Part shown: piece by piece, positions 1 to 7,929 of the stretch | Position numbering within the stretch: position 1 is the first letter of the stretch | How the letters are laid out: the number at the start of each line of letters is the position of its first letter | NCBI GenBank assembly: GCA_024635995.1 | Contig: JAGXHW010000010.1 | Location: 28,224 to 92,223 of the forward strand | From: Clostridiaceae bacterium | GTDB lineage: Bacteria > Bacillota > Clostridia > Peptostreptococcales > Tindalliaceae | Reading direction: 5' to 3' | Length of the DNA stretch: 64,000 bases | Program-made: the position numbers and the translations under genes | Notes under the pieces: generated by a model | What the model saw: only the letters and a program-made list of their open reading frames with translations | Databases searched by the model: none | What the model was told of the DNA's origin: nothing

Positions 1-234
1 TTCGAAGGGTTCTTCCGTTAGCTGGTCTTTTCTGGCAATGAATATGATCTCACTTGATTTTAGGCCGATGCCTTCACTTACGAACATACCGGCTTTCTGC
101 ATTTTTCGTTCTTTCATGGCTTCCGTGTCAATGACAACATCTATTTCAACGCCATTCACCGCAATACTGTCAGACATTTCATCGTCGTTGAAAAAGGTGT
201 CCAGGTCTTTCACCATCTGCTCTTTAAGATTCAA
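1..234 (-). CDS. phage head-tail joining protein, lambda FII-like (3' part missing)
   Basis: The frame is open from a start near 234 to the window edge, so the C-terminus is cut off. Two starts are possible: TTG at 234, preceded by GGTGAGG four bases upstream and overlapping the end of the previous gene, or ATG at 216 with a poor ribosome-binding site. From the ATG it begins MVKDLDTFF and continues as a small acidic-then-beta-rich protein. Its place directly after the FI-like gene matches lambda FII, the head-tail connector subunit. The function is inferred mainly from gene order plus the general look of the sequence. Confidence 0.6.
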   Translation of the reverse strand, partial: MNLKEQMVKDLDTFFNDDEMSDSIAVNGVEIDVVIDTEAMKERKMQKAGMFVSEGIGLKSSEIIFIARKDQLTEEPFE

Positions 235-583
235 TTTCCCTCACCCTTTCCTCAAGGGCTTTCACTGCTCCCACTCGTGTAGTGGGTGAATTTTCTTCAT
301 TTTTCAGCATGGCTTTGATTACTTTAACATCCGTAATTGTGCTGATGCGCTTTTTAATTTCATTGATGGTTTTAGCTGATACGTCTGGAATTTCAGGTGC
401 GTTCACCGTCTCTTTTCCCGGTTTTTCAGCTTTTTCCGGCTCCTTTACAGGTTGCAAAGGTAATGCGACGCCCAGGTTAATCAGGCGCCGCACATCATTT
501 TCGGATAGGTTTTCAATTGTTTTTCCTGCTGAGTATTCCTGTCCGTTATGCCGGATGCTGCCGCTGATCACTTTCACTTTCAT
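224..583 (-). CDS. small head-associated phage protein (lambda FI position)
   Basis: A 119-residue protein. The start is the ATG of MKVKVISGS; an upstream in-frame extension has no ribosome-binding site and reaches into the capsid gene. Residues 1-40 look like a small beta-rich domain (RHNGQEYSAGKTIENL) typical of short phage proteins that follow the capsid gene. A Pro/Lys/Glu linker follows, then a helical C-terminal half. It lies between the major capsid gene and the head-tail joining gene, where lambda has FI, which helps terminase dock on the prohead. No sequence relation to FI can be claimed; the role rests on position. Confidence 0.6.
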   Translation of the reverse strand: MKVKVISGSIRHNGQEYSAGKTIENLSENDVRRLINLGVALPLQPVKEPEKAEKPGKETVNAPEIPDVSAKTINEIKKRISTITDVKVIKAMLKNEENSPTTRVGAVKALEERVREIES

Positions 584-605
584 GGCAATCACCCTTTCAT
601 TTCCT

Positions 606-1646
606 CTACAGGACAGTGGCCACCAACCATGAATCAATTTCATCCGGAACAGGCAGTGGTTTTGAGTACATTGTCAAGAACCTGGCTGCAGGTTTCTTTT
701 CAATGCGTGTGTCTGGTACTCTTGTTGATTCAACAGTGAAGAAGGCTTCTGTCTTCTGGTCAATCAGGGTTACAGCACCATAGTTCATGGTGTAGTTCGC
801 ATCAGAGCTTGCCAGCGCCAATGTTTTTTCAGGCACCAGCTTTTTGGTGGTTGGTTCTGCTGGATTGGTGAAATCATCCAGATACACGCCGTCGTACTGG
901 TAAATATCCATTCCCAGTTTGTTGATTCGGCCAATGTATTTCGCGCCATTTGGCAGATCTTTGGGGTTGATAATTCCCAGCTCAATGCGGCGATTGTCCA
1001 GCATTTCTTTCACTTTTGCATGGCTGATAAATACTTTTACAACGTCAGTTGACATGATGCACATGTCTGCGTTAACGAGGCCTTTTACCCGTACTTCGTC
1101 CTGCCATACTTCCAGGTCGTTGAGCGGATCACTGCCCTCATCACTCCATAAATCCGTGCCGCTGAGTGTCTTTTTGTTTGTAAACTGGAAATCAATCTCT
1201 TCGTTTATTCCTTCACCAATGACATGCAGTTTTCCGGTGAACAGAACCTGGGCGCACATAAATTCTTCACGCCGTGTGATCATTTCATTCAGTTCACGAA
1301 AATCTTCCCCCATTTTTTTAGCGGCTCTTTGTTCAGGCGACATGCCGCTGTAAGGGTTTTCGCCTGCCATACGTTTCAACAGGTCTTCTGCTCTCGTGGG
1401 CAGTTCGGGCGCCACTGTTGGTGGCGTGTATTCCTTTGTTTGGTACCCACGGTTTTCAACCGTCTTGCTTCCAATTCGTGGGTGCACAAAAGGCGCCATG
1501 CGCCGGCTTCCCTTTTTCACATCAACTTCAACACTTTCAGTCACGAAGGTTTTTTCGTTTGTGAAAAATGTTGATTTGATGAAAGTGTGTACAGGTGCCA
1601 TTCTTTCAACTGCAGCCATCATGGTTTTTGGTGCAAAAATGTTCAT
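606..1646 (-). CDS. major capsid protein, lambda gpE family
   Basis: A 346-residue protein that fits the Phage_cap_E (lambda gpE) family in length and layout. The N-terminal MNIFAPKTMM and the following conserved arm (FTNEKTFVTESVEVD, near residue 30) are typical, as is the central stretch around residues 125-150 (REEFMCAQVLFTGKL). The start ATG has GGGAGG seven to eight bases upstream. It forms the hexamers and pentamers of the icosahedral head. Its place after the decoration protein and before the FI/FII-like genes is the lambda order. Expression would come from the late transcript that starts upstream of the small terminase gene. Confidence 0.93.
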   Translation of the reverse strand: MNIFAPKTMMAAVERMAPVHTFIKSTFFTNEKTFVTESVEVDVKKGSRRMAPFVHPRIGSKTVENRGYQTKEYTPPTVAPELPTRAEDLLKRMAGENPYSGMSPEQRAAKKMGEDFRELNEMITRREEFMCAQVLFTGKLHVIGEGINEEIDFQFTNKKTLSGTDLWSDEGSDPLNDLEVWQDEVRVKGLVNADMCIMSTDVVKVFISHAKVKEMLDNRRIELGIINPKDLPNGAKYIGRINKLGMDIYQYDGVYLDDFTNPAEPTTKKLVPEKTLALASSDANYTMNYGAVTLIDQKTEAFFTVESTRVPDTRIEKKPAARFLTMYSKPLPVPDEIDSWLVATVL

Positions 1647-1677
1647 GTATTAATTCCTCCCATCTCTTTGGTTGTGG

Positions 1678-2037
1678 TTATGCCTTTACGGCAAGTTTCA
1701 AGAAAATTCCCAGCTTGCGCAGGGCCAGTTTGTAGTCGGCCAGGTCTTCACCATCAGGGATGATGATTTTATCCTGGTTGAATTCGCCGGTTAAAAACAC
1801 AACGGATTCCTTTGTTTCTGCTGCTTCTGTTGTAACGGGAGCAGCCATGATGCCATATGCTTTTGTCGGGTCTATGGTTTCTCCGGATGGTGCCACTGCG
1901 TTTCCGCTGGCGTCCAGTTCAACCACTTGACCAAGTACCAGTTCCTGTGATGCTGCCACGGTGATGCTTTCTGTCACCACTGGTTGTACACTTCCTGCAA
2001 ACAGATTTTCATATTCCATGTTTCCCAATACTCTCAT
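1678..2037 (-). CDS. head decoration protein, lambda gpD family
   Basis: A 119-residue protein of the HDPD/gpD family. The pattern NLFAGSVQPVVTESITVAAS at residues 12-31, followed by a small beta-rich domain with GYIMAAPV-like and FLTGEFNQ motifs, is typical. gpD-type trimers bind the outside of the expanded capsid and stabilise it against packaged DNA pressure. The start follows a GGAGG motif, and its ATG overlaps the stop of the protease/scaffold gene (TAATG), so translation is probably coupled. The gene directly precedes the capsid gene, as in lambda. Confidence 0.88.
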   Translation of the reverse strand: MRVLGNMEYENLFAGSVQPVVTESITVAASQELVLGQVVELDASGNAVAPSGETIDPTKAYGIMAAPVTTEAAETKESVVFLTGEFNQDKIIIPDGEDLADYKLALRKLGIFLKLAVKA

Positions 2038-2402
2038 TACTTGGCACCTCCCTTTTTGTTGGCTCCTTCAACGATTGCATTTACAATTTCATCCTCTTGC
2101 TGCTTGTCTTCCTCGGGTGTCGATCCTTTGACATCGTTCAACTGTTCTGCATCCTTGTTAGTGGCATTAAGGACCTGTTGACCTTTTTCTTTTTGTGCTT
2201 TGATGATGTTCATGGCCAATTGCTCAGCTGAGATGGGCTCGGTAAATTTTGCCGCTTCCACCATTTTTTCTGATCCTGCCACGGCCACGTCTTCAATTGC
2301 TTTGATTCTGTCGCGTTCTTTTGCCTGTGCTGTTTCCGCTGCTTCCTGCTCGATTTGTGCACACAAATCAGGGTGAGCCGCTTTCAATTCTTCTAATGTC
2401 AT
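2037..2402 (-). CDS. nested capsid scaffold protein (lambda Nu3-like), in frame with the protease
   Basis: An in-frame ATG at 2402 (codon 237 of the protease-scaffold gene) is preceded by a near-perfect ribosome-binding site, GGTAGGAGGG, seven bases upstream. Translation from here gives a 121-residue helical charged protein starting MTLEELKAAHPDL, equal to the scaffold domain alone. In lambda, Nu3 is made this way inside gene C and is the bulk scaffold. The site and frame are seen directly; the role is inferred by analogy. Confidence 0.72.
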   Translation of the reverse strand: MTLEELKAAHPDLCAQIEQEAAETAQAKERDRIKAIEDVAVAGSEKMVEAAKFTEPISAEQLAMNIIKAQKEKGQQVLNATNKDAEQLNDVKGSTPEEDKQQEDEIVNAIVEGANKKGGAK

Positions 2403-3110
2403 ATTTTTCCCTCCTACCTCGTTTTTTACAGCAGATATATTTTCAGGCTCCGGCTTTTTTTCCGGTGCTCTTGCTGCTACTTCTTCAATCGGTGGTTTTT
2501 TGCTGAATTTTGTTAAGTCGAACTCGATGCCTGCCGCTACCAGCTTTTTACCACTAGCAACCATAGCCACAGGTTCAAGCAGTGTATCTGCAAAACCCTC
2601 TTCCACCGCTTCCTTGCCAGTCATCCATGTTTCGTCTTCCATCATTTTGTCCAACTCTGCTTCTGTCTTTCCTGTTTTTTCCTTGTATGCGGCTATGAGG
2701 GTAATTTCTACCTTTTCAAGCATTTCTGCCGCTTTAATGAGTTCTTTTGCATCTCCCCAGGCAACTGTAGCAGGGTTGTGTATCATGATCATGCTGTTTT
2801 CATGCACTTGTATTTCATCGGCCCCTGTTATGATGTAGCTGGCTGCAGATGCGGCTATGCCTTCAACAATGGCTACCACTCTAGCGCTGTGATCATAGAG
2901 CATGTTTCTGATTGCAGCTGCCTGAAAAACGCTTCCTCCATAGCTGTTAACGCGTACTTTTATGGTTTCAACATCTCCCAGTGCTTTAAGTTTTTTGTCA
3001 AAGTCTGATGCGGTTACATCACTCTCATCCCATTTCCAGTCGGTAATGTCTCCGTATATCAGTATTTCACCTTCTTTTTCTGACAGGTTCTTAATTTCCC
3101 ACCAATTCAT
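2037..3110 (-). CDS. head maturation protease, ClpP-type, fused to scaffold (lambda gpC-like)
   Basis: A 357-residue protein with two parts. Residues 1-185 form a ClpP/S49-like serine protease: RVNSYGGSV near 53-61 for the oxyanion region, catalytic Ser88 in GIAASAAS, and His111 in MIHNP. Residues 190-357 are charged, low in complexity and rich in Lys/Glu, as expected for a capsid scaffold. The protease cleaves scaffold and portal during prohead maturation. The start ATG lies inside the end of the portal gene with GGAGG upstream. As in lambda C/Nu3, a second gene appears nested in the scaffold part (see 2037-2402). Confidence 0.9.
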   Translation of the reverse strand: MNWWEIKNLSEKEGEILIYGDITDWKWDESDVTASDFDKKLKALGDVETIKVRVNSYGGSVFQAAAIRNMLYDHSARVVAIVEGIAASAASYIITGADEIQVHENSMIMIHNPATVAWGDAKELIKAAEMLEKVEITLIAAYKEKTGKTEAELDKMMEDETWMTGKEAVEEGFADTLLEPVAMVASGKKLVAAGIEFDLTKFSKKPPIEEVAARAPEKKPEPENISAVKNEVGGKNMTLEELKAAHPDLCAQIEQEAAETAQAKERDRIKAIEDVAVAGSEKMVEAAKFTEPISAEQLAMNIIKAQKEKGQQVLNATNKDAEQLNDVKGSTPEEDKQQEDEIVNAIVEGANKKGGAK

Positions 3111-4623
3111 CAGCGATCAGGCCTCCTTCCTTCATCATCTTTTCTTCATTTTTTCTCTGTCTGACGTTTTTCTTAAAATCTCCGCCTGTCAGCTCAACGG
3201 TCTCACGCTCTCTTGTCGAGAACGCTTCCTGCACACGTCTTGCAGCTGCGTTCACCTCCTTCAGCGGGTCGAGCTGGCCTTGTGAAGGACCGTTCCATTC
3301 AGCTGCGCAGTACGCTTCCCTTACGAGTGGGTCTGTTAAGAACCCTGGTGCACTTATTCGGCCTTTTGCTACCGCTTCAGTGAGCCATTCTTCGTAAATT
3401 GGCTGACAGAAATCTGATGCCATCCATGACCGGCGCATTTTAAACATTTTCCATGCTTCCAACATTGCCGCTCTGGAAGCAGAGTAACTTGCTGTGAAAT
3501 GTTTCAGCAGCATTTCATAGGGCAGCTCCAAGGCCGATCCAATTTGCCGGCAAACGGCTGTAACAAATCCGTCAAAGGCGGTATTTGGTCTAAGCGGGTT
3601 TGCTTCTTTTATGTCTTCCCCCTCTGCCAGGGCAATCATGGTGCCATTGCCTAGCTGGTAACTGTTTTCATCACCCTCTATCCTGTCTTCTTCTGGTATT
3701 CCTTCGCCCATAGGTGATTCTTCAGGTGTTTTTGATGTTATGAATATGGTGTACATTCCTGTAACAACAGCGGCCATCAGCTCCGCTTCTGAGTAGCGAG
3801 AAAGTTGTTTTAACGACTCAATGACCGGCGACAGTATTGGCACCCCTCTACGCTGTTCCGGACGTTCAGATTCCATTAGGTGTATCACATTTTGCCGGCC
3901 GGATAGCTCACCGAACTTATCGATTTTTGTCCATTTGTTTTCTTTTCCGTTGTAAATACTCGATCCGGGGTGTTTGTCTGCAATGTGGTAGGCCACCACT
4001 TCTCCGTTTTCATTGATTTCAACGCCGTTTATTACCTTTCCATACTCTGTTTTTCCTGGTGGCGTGCACACTCTGTCTGCTTCAATGATGTTTATGCGCA
4101 GGTCATAAACACAGTTTTTGCGTGGTATCACCGGCAACAGCGCAAAACAATCACCTGACATCATCCACGACAAAAATGCCAGCTGCTGCAGCTCGTAAAA
4201 ATTGTTCATGCGCTGGGCATCACAATGCACCTTGCTTGACCAATGCCTGAATTCTCTCTCGGTTTTGATTGACCATTCTTCTGCTTCTTCCTGTGTCATT
4301 TTTAAAAATTCATAGTCTATCTGCGGGTTTACCTTTAACCCTGGGCCTATTACGTTTGTCCGGATGGTTTTCAGGGCTCCGGTGGCCAACGGCGCACCCA
4401 TATAGAGGTCCCTTGACCGCTCCCGCAGGGTCGGGATATGTGTTTCCACGTCTTCAAGCACTGATCCGGTGTTTGTTAGCCAACCCATCAAGCTCTTTTT
4501 TCGACCGCTTGCACCGTGATCGCCGTAACCCTGGTTAAATATTTCAAGTTTTTTTCTGGCCAGCTGTCTTTTAAGTGCTCTTTCTGGTGCTATTTGTGTA
4601 TAGATTTTGTCTAAAACGTTCAA
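3091..4623 (-). CDS. portal protein, lambda gpB family
   Basis: A 510-residue protein of the lambda gpB portal family (Phage_portal_2). Typical parts are the N-terminal RERSRDLYMGAPLATGAL around residue 66-83, the ..TNVIGPGLKVNPQ segment after it, and a long central region ending with an AAMLEAWKMFKMRR helix near residue 385. It makes the dodecameric ring at the packaging vertex and in some relatives is trimmed by the maturation protease. The start is TTG, with GGGGTGAG upstream. The last 20 bases overlap the protease gene. Confidence 0.92.
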   Translation of the reverse strand: MNVLDKIYTQIAPERALKRQLARKKLEIFNQGYGDHGASGRKKSLMGWLTNTGSVLEDVETHIPTLRERSRDLYMGAPLATGALKTIRTNVIGPGLKVNPQIDYEFLKMTQEEAEEWSIKTEREFRHWSSKVHCDAQRMNNFYELQQLAFLSWMMSGDCFALLPVIPRKNCVYDLRINIIEADRVCTPPGKTEYGKVINGVEINENGEVVAYHIADKHPGSSIYNGKENKWTKIDKFGELSGRQNVIHLMESERPEQRRGVPILSPVIESLKQLSRYSEAELMAAVVTGMYTIFITSKTPEESPMGEGIPEEDRIEGDENSYQLGNGTMIALAEGEDIKEANPLRPNTAFDGFVTAVCRQIGSALELPYEMLLKHFTASYSASRAAMLEAWKMFKMRRSWMASDFCQPIYEEWLTEAVAKGRISAPGFLTDPLVREAYCAAEWNGPSQGQLDPLKEVNAAARRVQEAFSTRERETVELTGGDFKKNVRQRKNEEKMMKEGGLIADELVGN

Positions 4624-4636
4624 CTTATCTCACCCC

Positions 4637-4864
4637 TTACAGGTCCCTTGGTATGATACGCATTGCTTTTCTTGATTGTTTTCCTCCCAGGCGGTTTACT
4701 TCTCCCCTCCAATAGGCAATTTGCTTTCTTATTTCGCTCAAATCTGCCCTCTGCAGCTGCTTAGGTCCTATTCTGTACATTTGGCCGGTTGATACTGCTA
4801 TTTCTGCGTCCAGCCATGCTATCAGGTGTTTTTTTGCTCTTTCCAGTGTGATAATCTCTGACAT
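4637..4864 (-). CDS. DUF6148 family small phage protein at the gpW position
   Basis: A 75-residue mostly helical protein beginning MSEIITLERAKKHL, with the family-type segments STGQMYRIG and LSEIRKQIAYWRGEVNRL. It resembles DUF6148, a family found next to portal genes. In lambda this slot holds gpW, a head-tail joining protein of similar length. The start has GGGGTG with good spacing. Whether it is a true structural counterpart of gpW cannot be decided from sequence alone. Confidence 0.75.
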   Translation of the reverse strand: MSEIITLERAKKHLIAWLDAEIAVSTGQMYRIGPKQLQRADLSEIRKQIAYWRGEVNRLGGKQSRKAMRIIPRDL

Positions 4865-4874
4865 TTTTTCACCC

Positions 4875-6683
4875 CTAACCGGTTACTCCTTTTGATATCA
4901 CTCTGCGCCTTTTCTTTTTGCGTGATGTTTGCTCATAAATGGCTCCTGTTTTGTTTTCCTCTTTCATTCGTTCAAGGTCCGGGTTTAAAATTTCCAGGGC
5001 GGCTGTTGCATAGTTTCTAAGGTCAAGCGGTTCATTAGGCACACTTGATTTCTTAACCCATTCAATCTTTGGCCGGCCTTTATAGTACTTGATCACTCGT
5101 TTTTCAGAACAAAGGCCTTCGAAATATACTGAGTCGTAGCCTTTTTCTTTTTCGATTGGCCAGTGACAGTATCCGGGTTTGTCTTCATATTCAACTTTCA
5201 GCCTTGTCATGAGTACTTCTTTTCCGGCGTCTACCCCCAGGGTGAAAAGAGCTGCTTTCTCCCTGTTGTTTCGCGTGGCTTTACCTACAAATGGCACATC
5301 TTTTCCGCCTTTTCCTTTCACTGCGTATATTCTTCGGTGTTCTCTTGGTTTGCAAAACTTGTATACTTCCTGGGTGTAGTGGCCACCTGAGTCAACGCAT
5401 ACGCATGATATTCGCAACTGATCACCTGATTTGTATGAAAATGACTTTTGCAGGTATTCATCCACTTGGTCCCAAAGTGCTTTTTGTGCCGGATCTCCAT
5501 AAAATATCTGGTATCCGATGCCCCATGATGCTTTTCCGGTTCCCCATCCTACCACTTCCACTTCCAGGCGATCATCCTGTACGTCAACTCCTGCTGTAAT
5601 TAATAAAACGCCATCTGGCAGGTCGCAATCGTACCTTTCACGGCGTTTCAGCAGGTCTTCTTCAGTTGTTTGTACTCCATCGTCTTCCCATGTTTCTCCC
5701 AGAGTGGTGTTTACCCATACTTTCAGTACTTCAGGGCCTTTCTGTTTTGCATCCCTGAAGTCTTCAATTATATTTTCCCATCTTTCCCATGGTGATGCCA
5801 ACGCATTCAGGTGAAAGCTTCTTTTCCCCTGGCATTCCCTTTGCGCCAGCCATTGGCCAGTTTGTTCTTTCCACTCAAACTCCGAAAATCTTTCTTTGCA
5901 CTTTGCACATTCATGGGTTACGTCTTCAAATCTTATCTGACTCCACTTTAGTGGTTGCAGGTGTCCGCATTCTGGGCAAGGCAGGTGCCATTGCTCCATG
6001 GTTCCGTCTTCATATTCCGCTTCAATCCTTGATTCGCCTTTTATTGTAGGGGTCGAAACGTATATCTTTTTTCTGTTCCAGAAGGTCTTTGTTCTTTTTG
6101 CCGCCAGTCCCAGGGGGTCCCCTTCATCACCTGCGGTGGCCGGAAATCTATCCACTTCATCTGCCAATAATATTCTGATTGGCCTTGATGATAACCCAGC
6201 CGGCGAATTTGCTCCTACCAAGGTTACATGCCCACCAGGAAACTTCTTGTGCAACAATGTGTTATCTGAATCTCGTGTTTTGTGGTCTTTTACTTTATTT
6301 TGCAACGCCGGTGTGTCCCTGATCATTGGTGCAAGTCTGTCTTTTGAGAATCCTTCTGCCAGGTCCAGTGTCGGCATGACTAATAGCATTGGTGATGGGT
6401 CATAGTCCATGTAGTATCCTATGATGTTCAGTACAATCTCAGTCTTTCCAATCTGACTCGAAGTCATGAGCACAATGTTTTCAACTTCCGGATCATTGAT
6501 ACAGTCCATCATTTCACGCTGGTAGGGTGCCCGGCTTGTTCTCCACCGTCCTGCTTCAGCTGATGATTCCTTCGATAGCCTTCTTTCATTGTCGGCCCAC
6601 TGACTGATTACAATCTGTGGTGGCGGCTTCAGTACTTTTACTATTTTCGTGAAAAGTTTTTCAGTCTTGTTCATCCTTCTCAC
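4875..6683 (-). CDS. terminase large subunit, lambda gpA family
   Basis: A 602-residue protein (599 if the internal ATG at 6674 is used; the outer start is GTG). The ATPase part carries a Walker A-like motif MTSSQIGKTE near residues 73-82 and a Walker B RILLADEVDR near 171-180. A Cys4 zinc site follows (CPECGHLQ and CAKCKERF). The C-terminal nuclease part has acidic motifs ITAGVDVQDD and CVCVDSGGHY. It translocates DNA into the prohead and cuts concatemers, and gpA-type enzymes usually act at cos sites. It overlaps the end of the small subunit gene by about 20 bases. Confidence 0.93.
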   Translation of the reverse strand: MRRMNKTEKLFTKIVKVLKPPPQIVISQWADNERRLSKESSAEAGRWRTSRAPYQREMMDCINDPEVENIVLMTSSQIGKTEIVLNIIGYYMDYDPSPMLLVMPTLDLAEGFSKDRLAPMIRDTPALQNKVKDHKTRDSDNTLLHKKFPGGHVTLVGANSPAGLSSRPIRILLADEVDRFPATAGDEGDPLGLAAKRTKTFWNRKKIYVSTPTIKGESRIEAEYEDGTMEQWHLPCPECGHLQPLKWSQIRFEDVTHECAKCKERFSEFEWKEQTGQWLAQRECQGKRSFHLNALASPWERWENIIEDFRDAKQKGPEVLKVWVNTTLGETWEDDGVQTTEEDLLKRRERYDCDLPDGVLLITAGVDVQDDRLEVEVVGWGTGKASWGIGYQIFYGDPAQKALWDQVDEYLQKSFSYKSGDQLRISCVCVDSGGHYTQEVYKFCKPREHRRIYAVKGKGGKDVPFVGKATRNNREKAALFTLGVDAGKEVLMTRLKVEYEDKPGYCHWPIEKEKGYDSVYFEGLCSEKRVIKYYKGRPKIEWVKKSSVPNEPLDLRNYATAALEILNPDLERMKEENKTGAIYEQTSRKKKRRRVISKGVTG

Positions 6684-7284
6684 TCATTTTCTGGTCATTT
6701 TCTGATTCTTCTTCATCGTCCTCTTCCTCGGAGTCTTCATCCTCTTCCACTACATCATCAAAATCAATGTATTTTTCACCCCTGTACATCTTGGGATCAT
6801 AGTCACTAAATTCTTCCAGGGTTTCATATATTTCTTTCTGTATCAAATCCTGGATCACCGCAATTTCATTTCTTGCAATAAGCACCGGTGCCACCTTTGA
6901 TGGGATGGCCAGTATTTTTGCCCTGAAGGTTGACAGCATCTTTGTCATAACCTTTTCTACCACTTCAGCTTCGTGCAGACTGCCTTTCATAACGGCCAGT
7001 TTTAATTCAGCTGCTTCACGCTTTGCTGCTTCGTGGAGCATTTTCTCATGATCATATTTTTTCACCAGGTCCATTTCTTCTGCAGAAGCTTCACCGGTGT
7101 TTCTCAAATAATCTATGTATCGTCTCATGGTGTCCATGAGTTCAAATCTTCCATGTCCTACTTTTTCGATGATTCCTTCCTCTGCCATCTGCCTCACCCG
7201 GCGATCAGTAACGCCGATCATGGAGGCTATCGTTTTGGTGTTCACCACCATATTTTCAACTTCATTTTCTTTCCGCTTTTTCAT
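6661..7284 (-). CDS. terminase small subunit, Nu1-type
   Basis: The start is taken as the ATG at 7284, which has AAGGGG nine bases upstream; the frame is open to 7359 without a ribosome-binding site. Residues 12-45 form a winged-helix DNA-binding domain like lambda Nu1 (TKTIASMIGVTDRRVRQMAEEG read in two parts), which recognises the packaging site. A helical middle part follows (MLHEAAKREAAELKLA, as in the Nu1 family), then an acidic tail of Glu/Asp runs. It is the first packaging gene, and its end overlaps the large subunit start. Confidence 0.85.
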   Translation of the reverse strand: MKKRKENEVENMVVNTKTIASMIGVTDRRVRQMAEEGIIEKVGHGRFELMDTMRRYIDYLRNTGEASAEEMDLVKKYDHEKMLHEAAKREAAELKLAVMKGSLHEAEVVEKVMTKMLSTFRAKILAIPSKVAPVLIARNEIAVIQDLIQKEIYETLEEFSDYDPKMYRGEKYIDFDDVVEEDEDSEEEDDEEESENDQKMSEKDEQD

Positions 7285-7429
7285 TTCGACTTTCCCCTTA
7301 AAAACATTTTTCATTTCCGTTTTTTTGATTTGTTTTTTGATGCAAATATTTTTGCTCATTAAGAGGTTGGTTTTTATTTTATTGCCTGTTAAGTTTTGGC
7401 AGGAAGTGTCATTAAAATTTTCTCTGTAT

Positions 7430-7505
7430 CTGGACGACTTCCGGGCTCGTCAGCACCCGCAGAACAGTTATCTCCCAGAAGGACCCGCGCCCGGCGGCTG
7501 TATGC
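7430..7505 (-). other. candidate cos (packaging) region
   Basis: A strongly GC-rich block sits just upstream of the small terminase gene inside otherwise AT-rich DNA. On the minus strand it holds GCCGCCGGGCGCGGGTCC at about 7478-7495. Phages with lambda-type gpA/Nu1 terminases normally carry cos at exactly this place. No experimentally known cos sequence is matched, so this is a placement based on context and base composition. Confidence 0.35.
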
Positions 7506-7710
7506 AACGTGGCAGAAGGCACACAAGGGTTATTCCTGCGTCCTTGCTCCATACGCAGTGATAACATGGTGATTCTTCTAGCTGTTTTCTTTTCTTTTCC
7601 GATGTTGTTTCTCCCTTGTTCTTTATGGATCTTTCAAGGGCCTGTATAAACCTGTTTACTGCCTCTGGATTCTCTAGAACAATGGTATGGGTGATGCTGC
7701 TGGTGGCCAT
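7468..7710 (-). CDS. small conserved phage protein with Cys pairs
   Basis: An 80-residue protein starting MATSSITHTIVLENPEAV, with GAGGTG six bases before the ATG. The N-terminal half is an amphipathic helix region (VNRFIQALERSIKN). The C-terminal half holds CYHC and a later CLLPRC, possibly a small metal site. The last codons fall in the GC-rich candidate cos block, ending PPGAGPSGR. It is the first gene after the late leader and terminator. Similar short proteins precede terminase genes in clostridial phages, but no function is known to me. Confidence 0.7.
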   Translation of the reverse strand: MATSSITHTIVLENPEAVNRFIQALERSIKNKGETTSEKKRKQLEESPCYHCVWSKDAGITLVCLLPRCIQPPGAGPSGR

Positions 7711-7721
7711 GATATCACCTC

Positions 7722-7762
7722 AAATAAAAAACCAGGCCCTCATTTGCTCCGAGGATGCCTGG
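7722..7762 (-). terminator. intrinsic terminator in the late leader
   Basis: On the minus strand GCCAGGCATCCTC pairs with GAGGGCCTGG across a nine-base loop and is followed by TTTTTTATTT. This is a good rho-independent terminator. It lies between the candidate late promoter and the first late gene, so late expression would need read-through or antitermination. Alternatively it ends early transcription after the RinA-like gene. Confidence 0.75.
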
Positions 7763-7929
7763 CTTTTGGTTATGTTGCGTGCCGGCATGGTGGCCGGCAC
7801 ATCGCCCCGTAACCCTGGGACATGGGAGATATTAGATCACTTCCTGTTCGGATGTGACTTCACCGTTAGTTTTGCTCAATATCATAATAACACGTAAAGT
7901 ACTCTCCATCCTGCCAACATACTGCCAAT
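7763..7929 (-). promoter_or_regulatory. candidate late promoter and structured leader
   Basis: On the minus strand, right after the RinA-like stop codon, TTGGCAG occurs twice (7922-7928 and 7911-7917), exactly 11 bp apart. About 21 bp further is TATTAT/TATGAT (7881-7889), a possible -10 without a proper -35. That is the layout of an activator-dependent late promoter. The leader also contains a perfect 8-bp inverted repeat, GTGCCGGC/GCCGGCAC (7779-7800). The repeats are seen directly; the link to the activator is inference. Confidence 0.5.

Noticed and set aside
7115..7561. Plus-strand open frame of 148 codons over the terminase start and cos region
   Set aside because: Phe-rich antisense of a Lys/Glu-rich gene, no ribosome-binding site, no recognisable domain.
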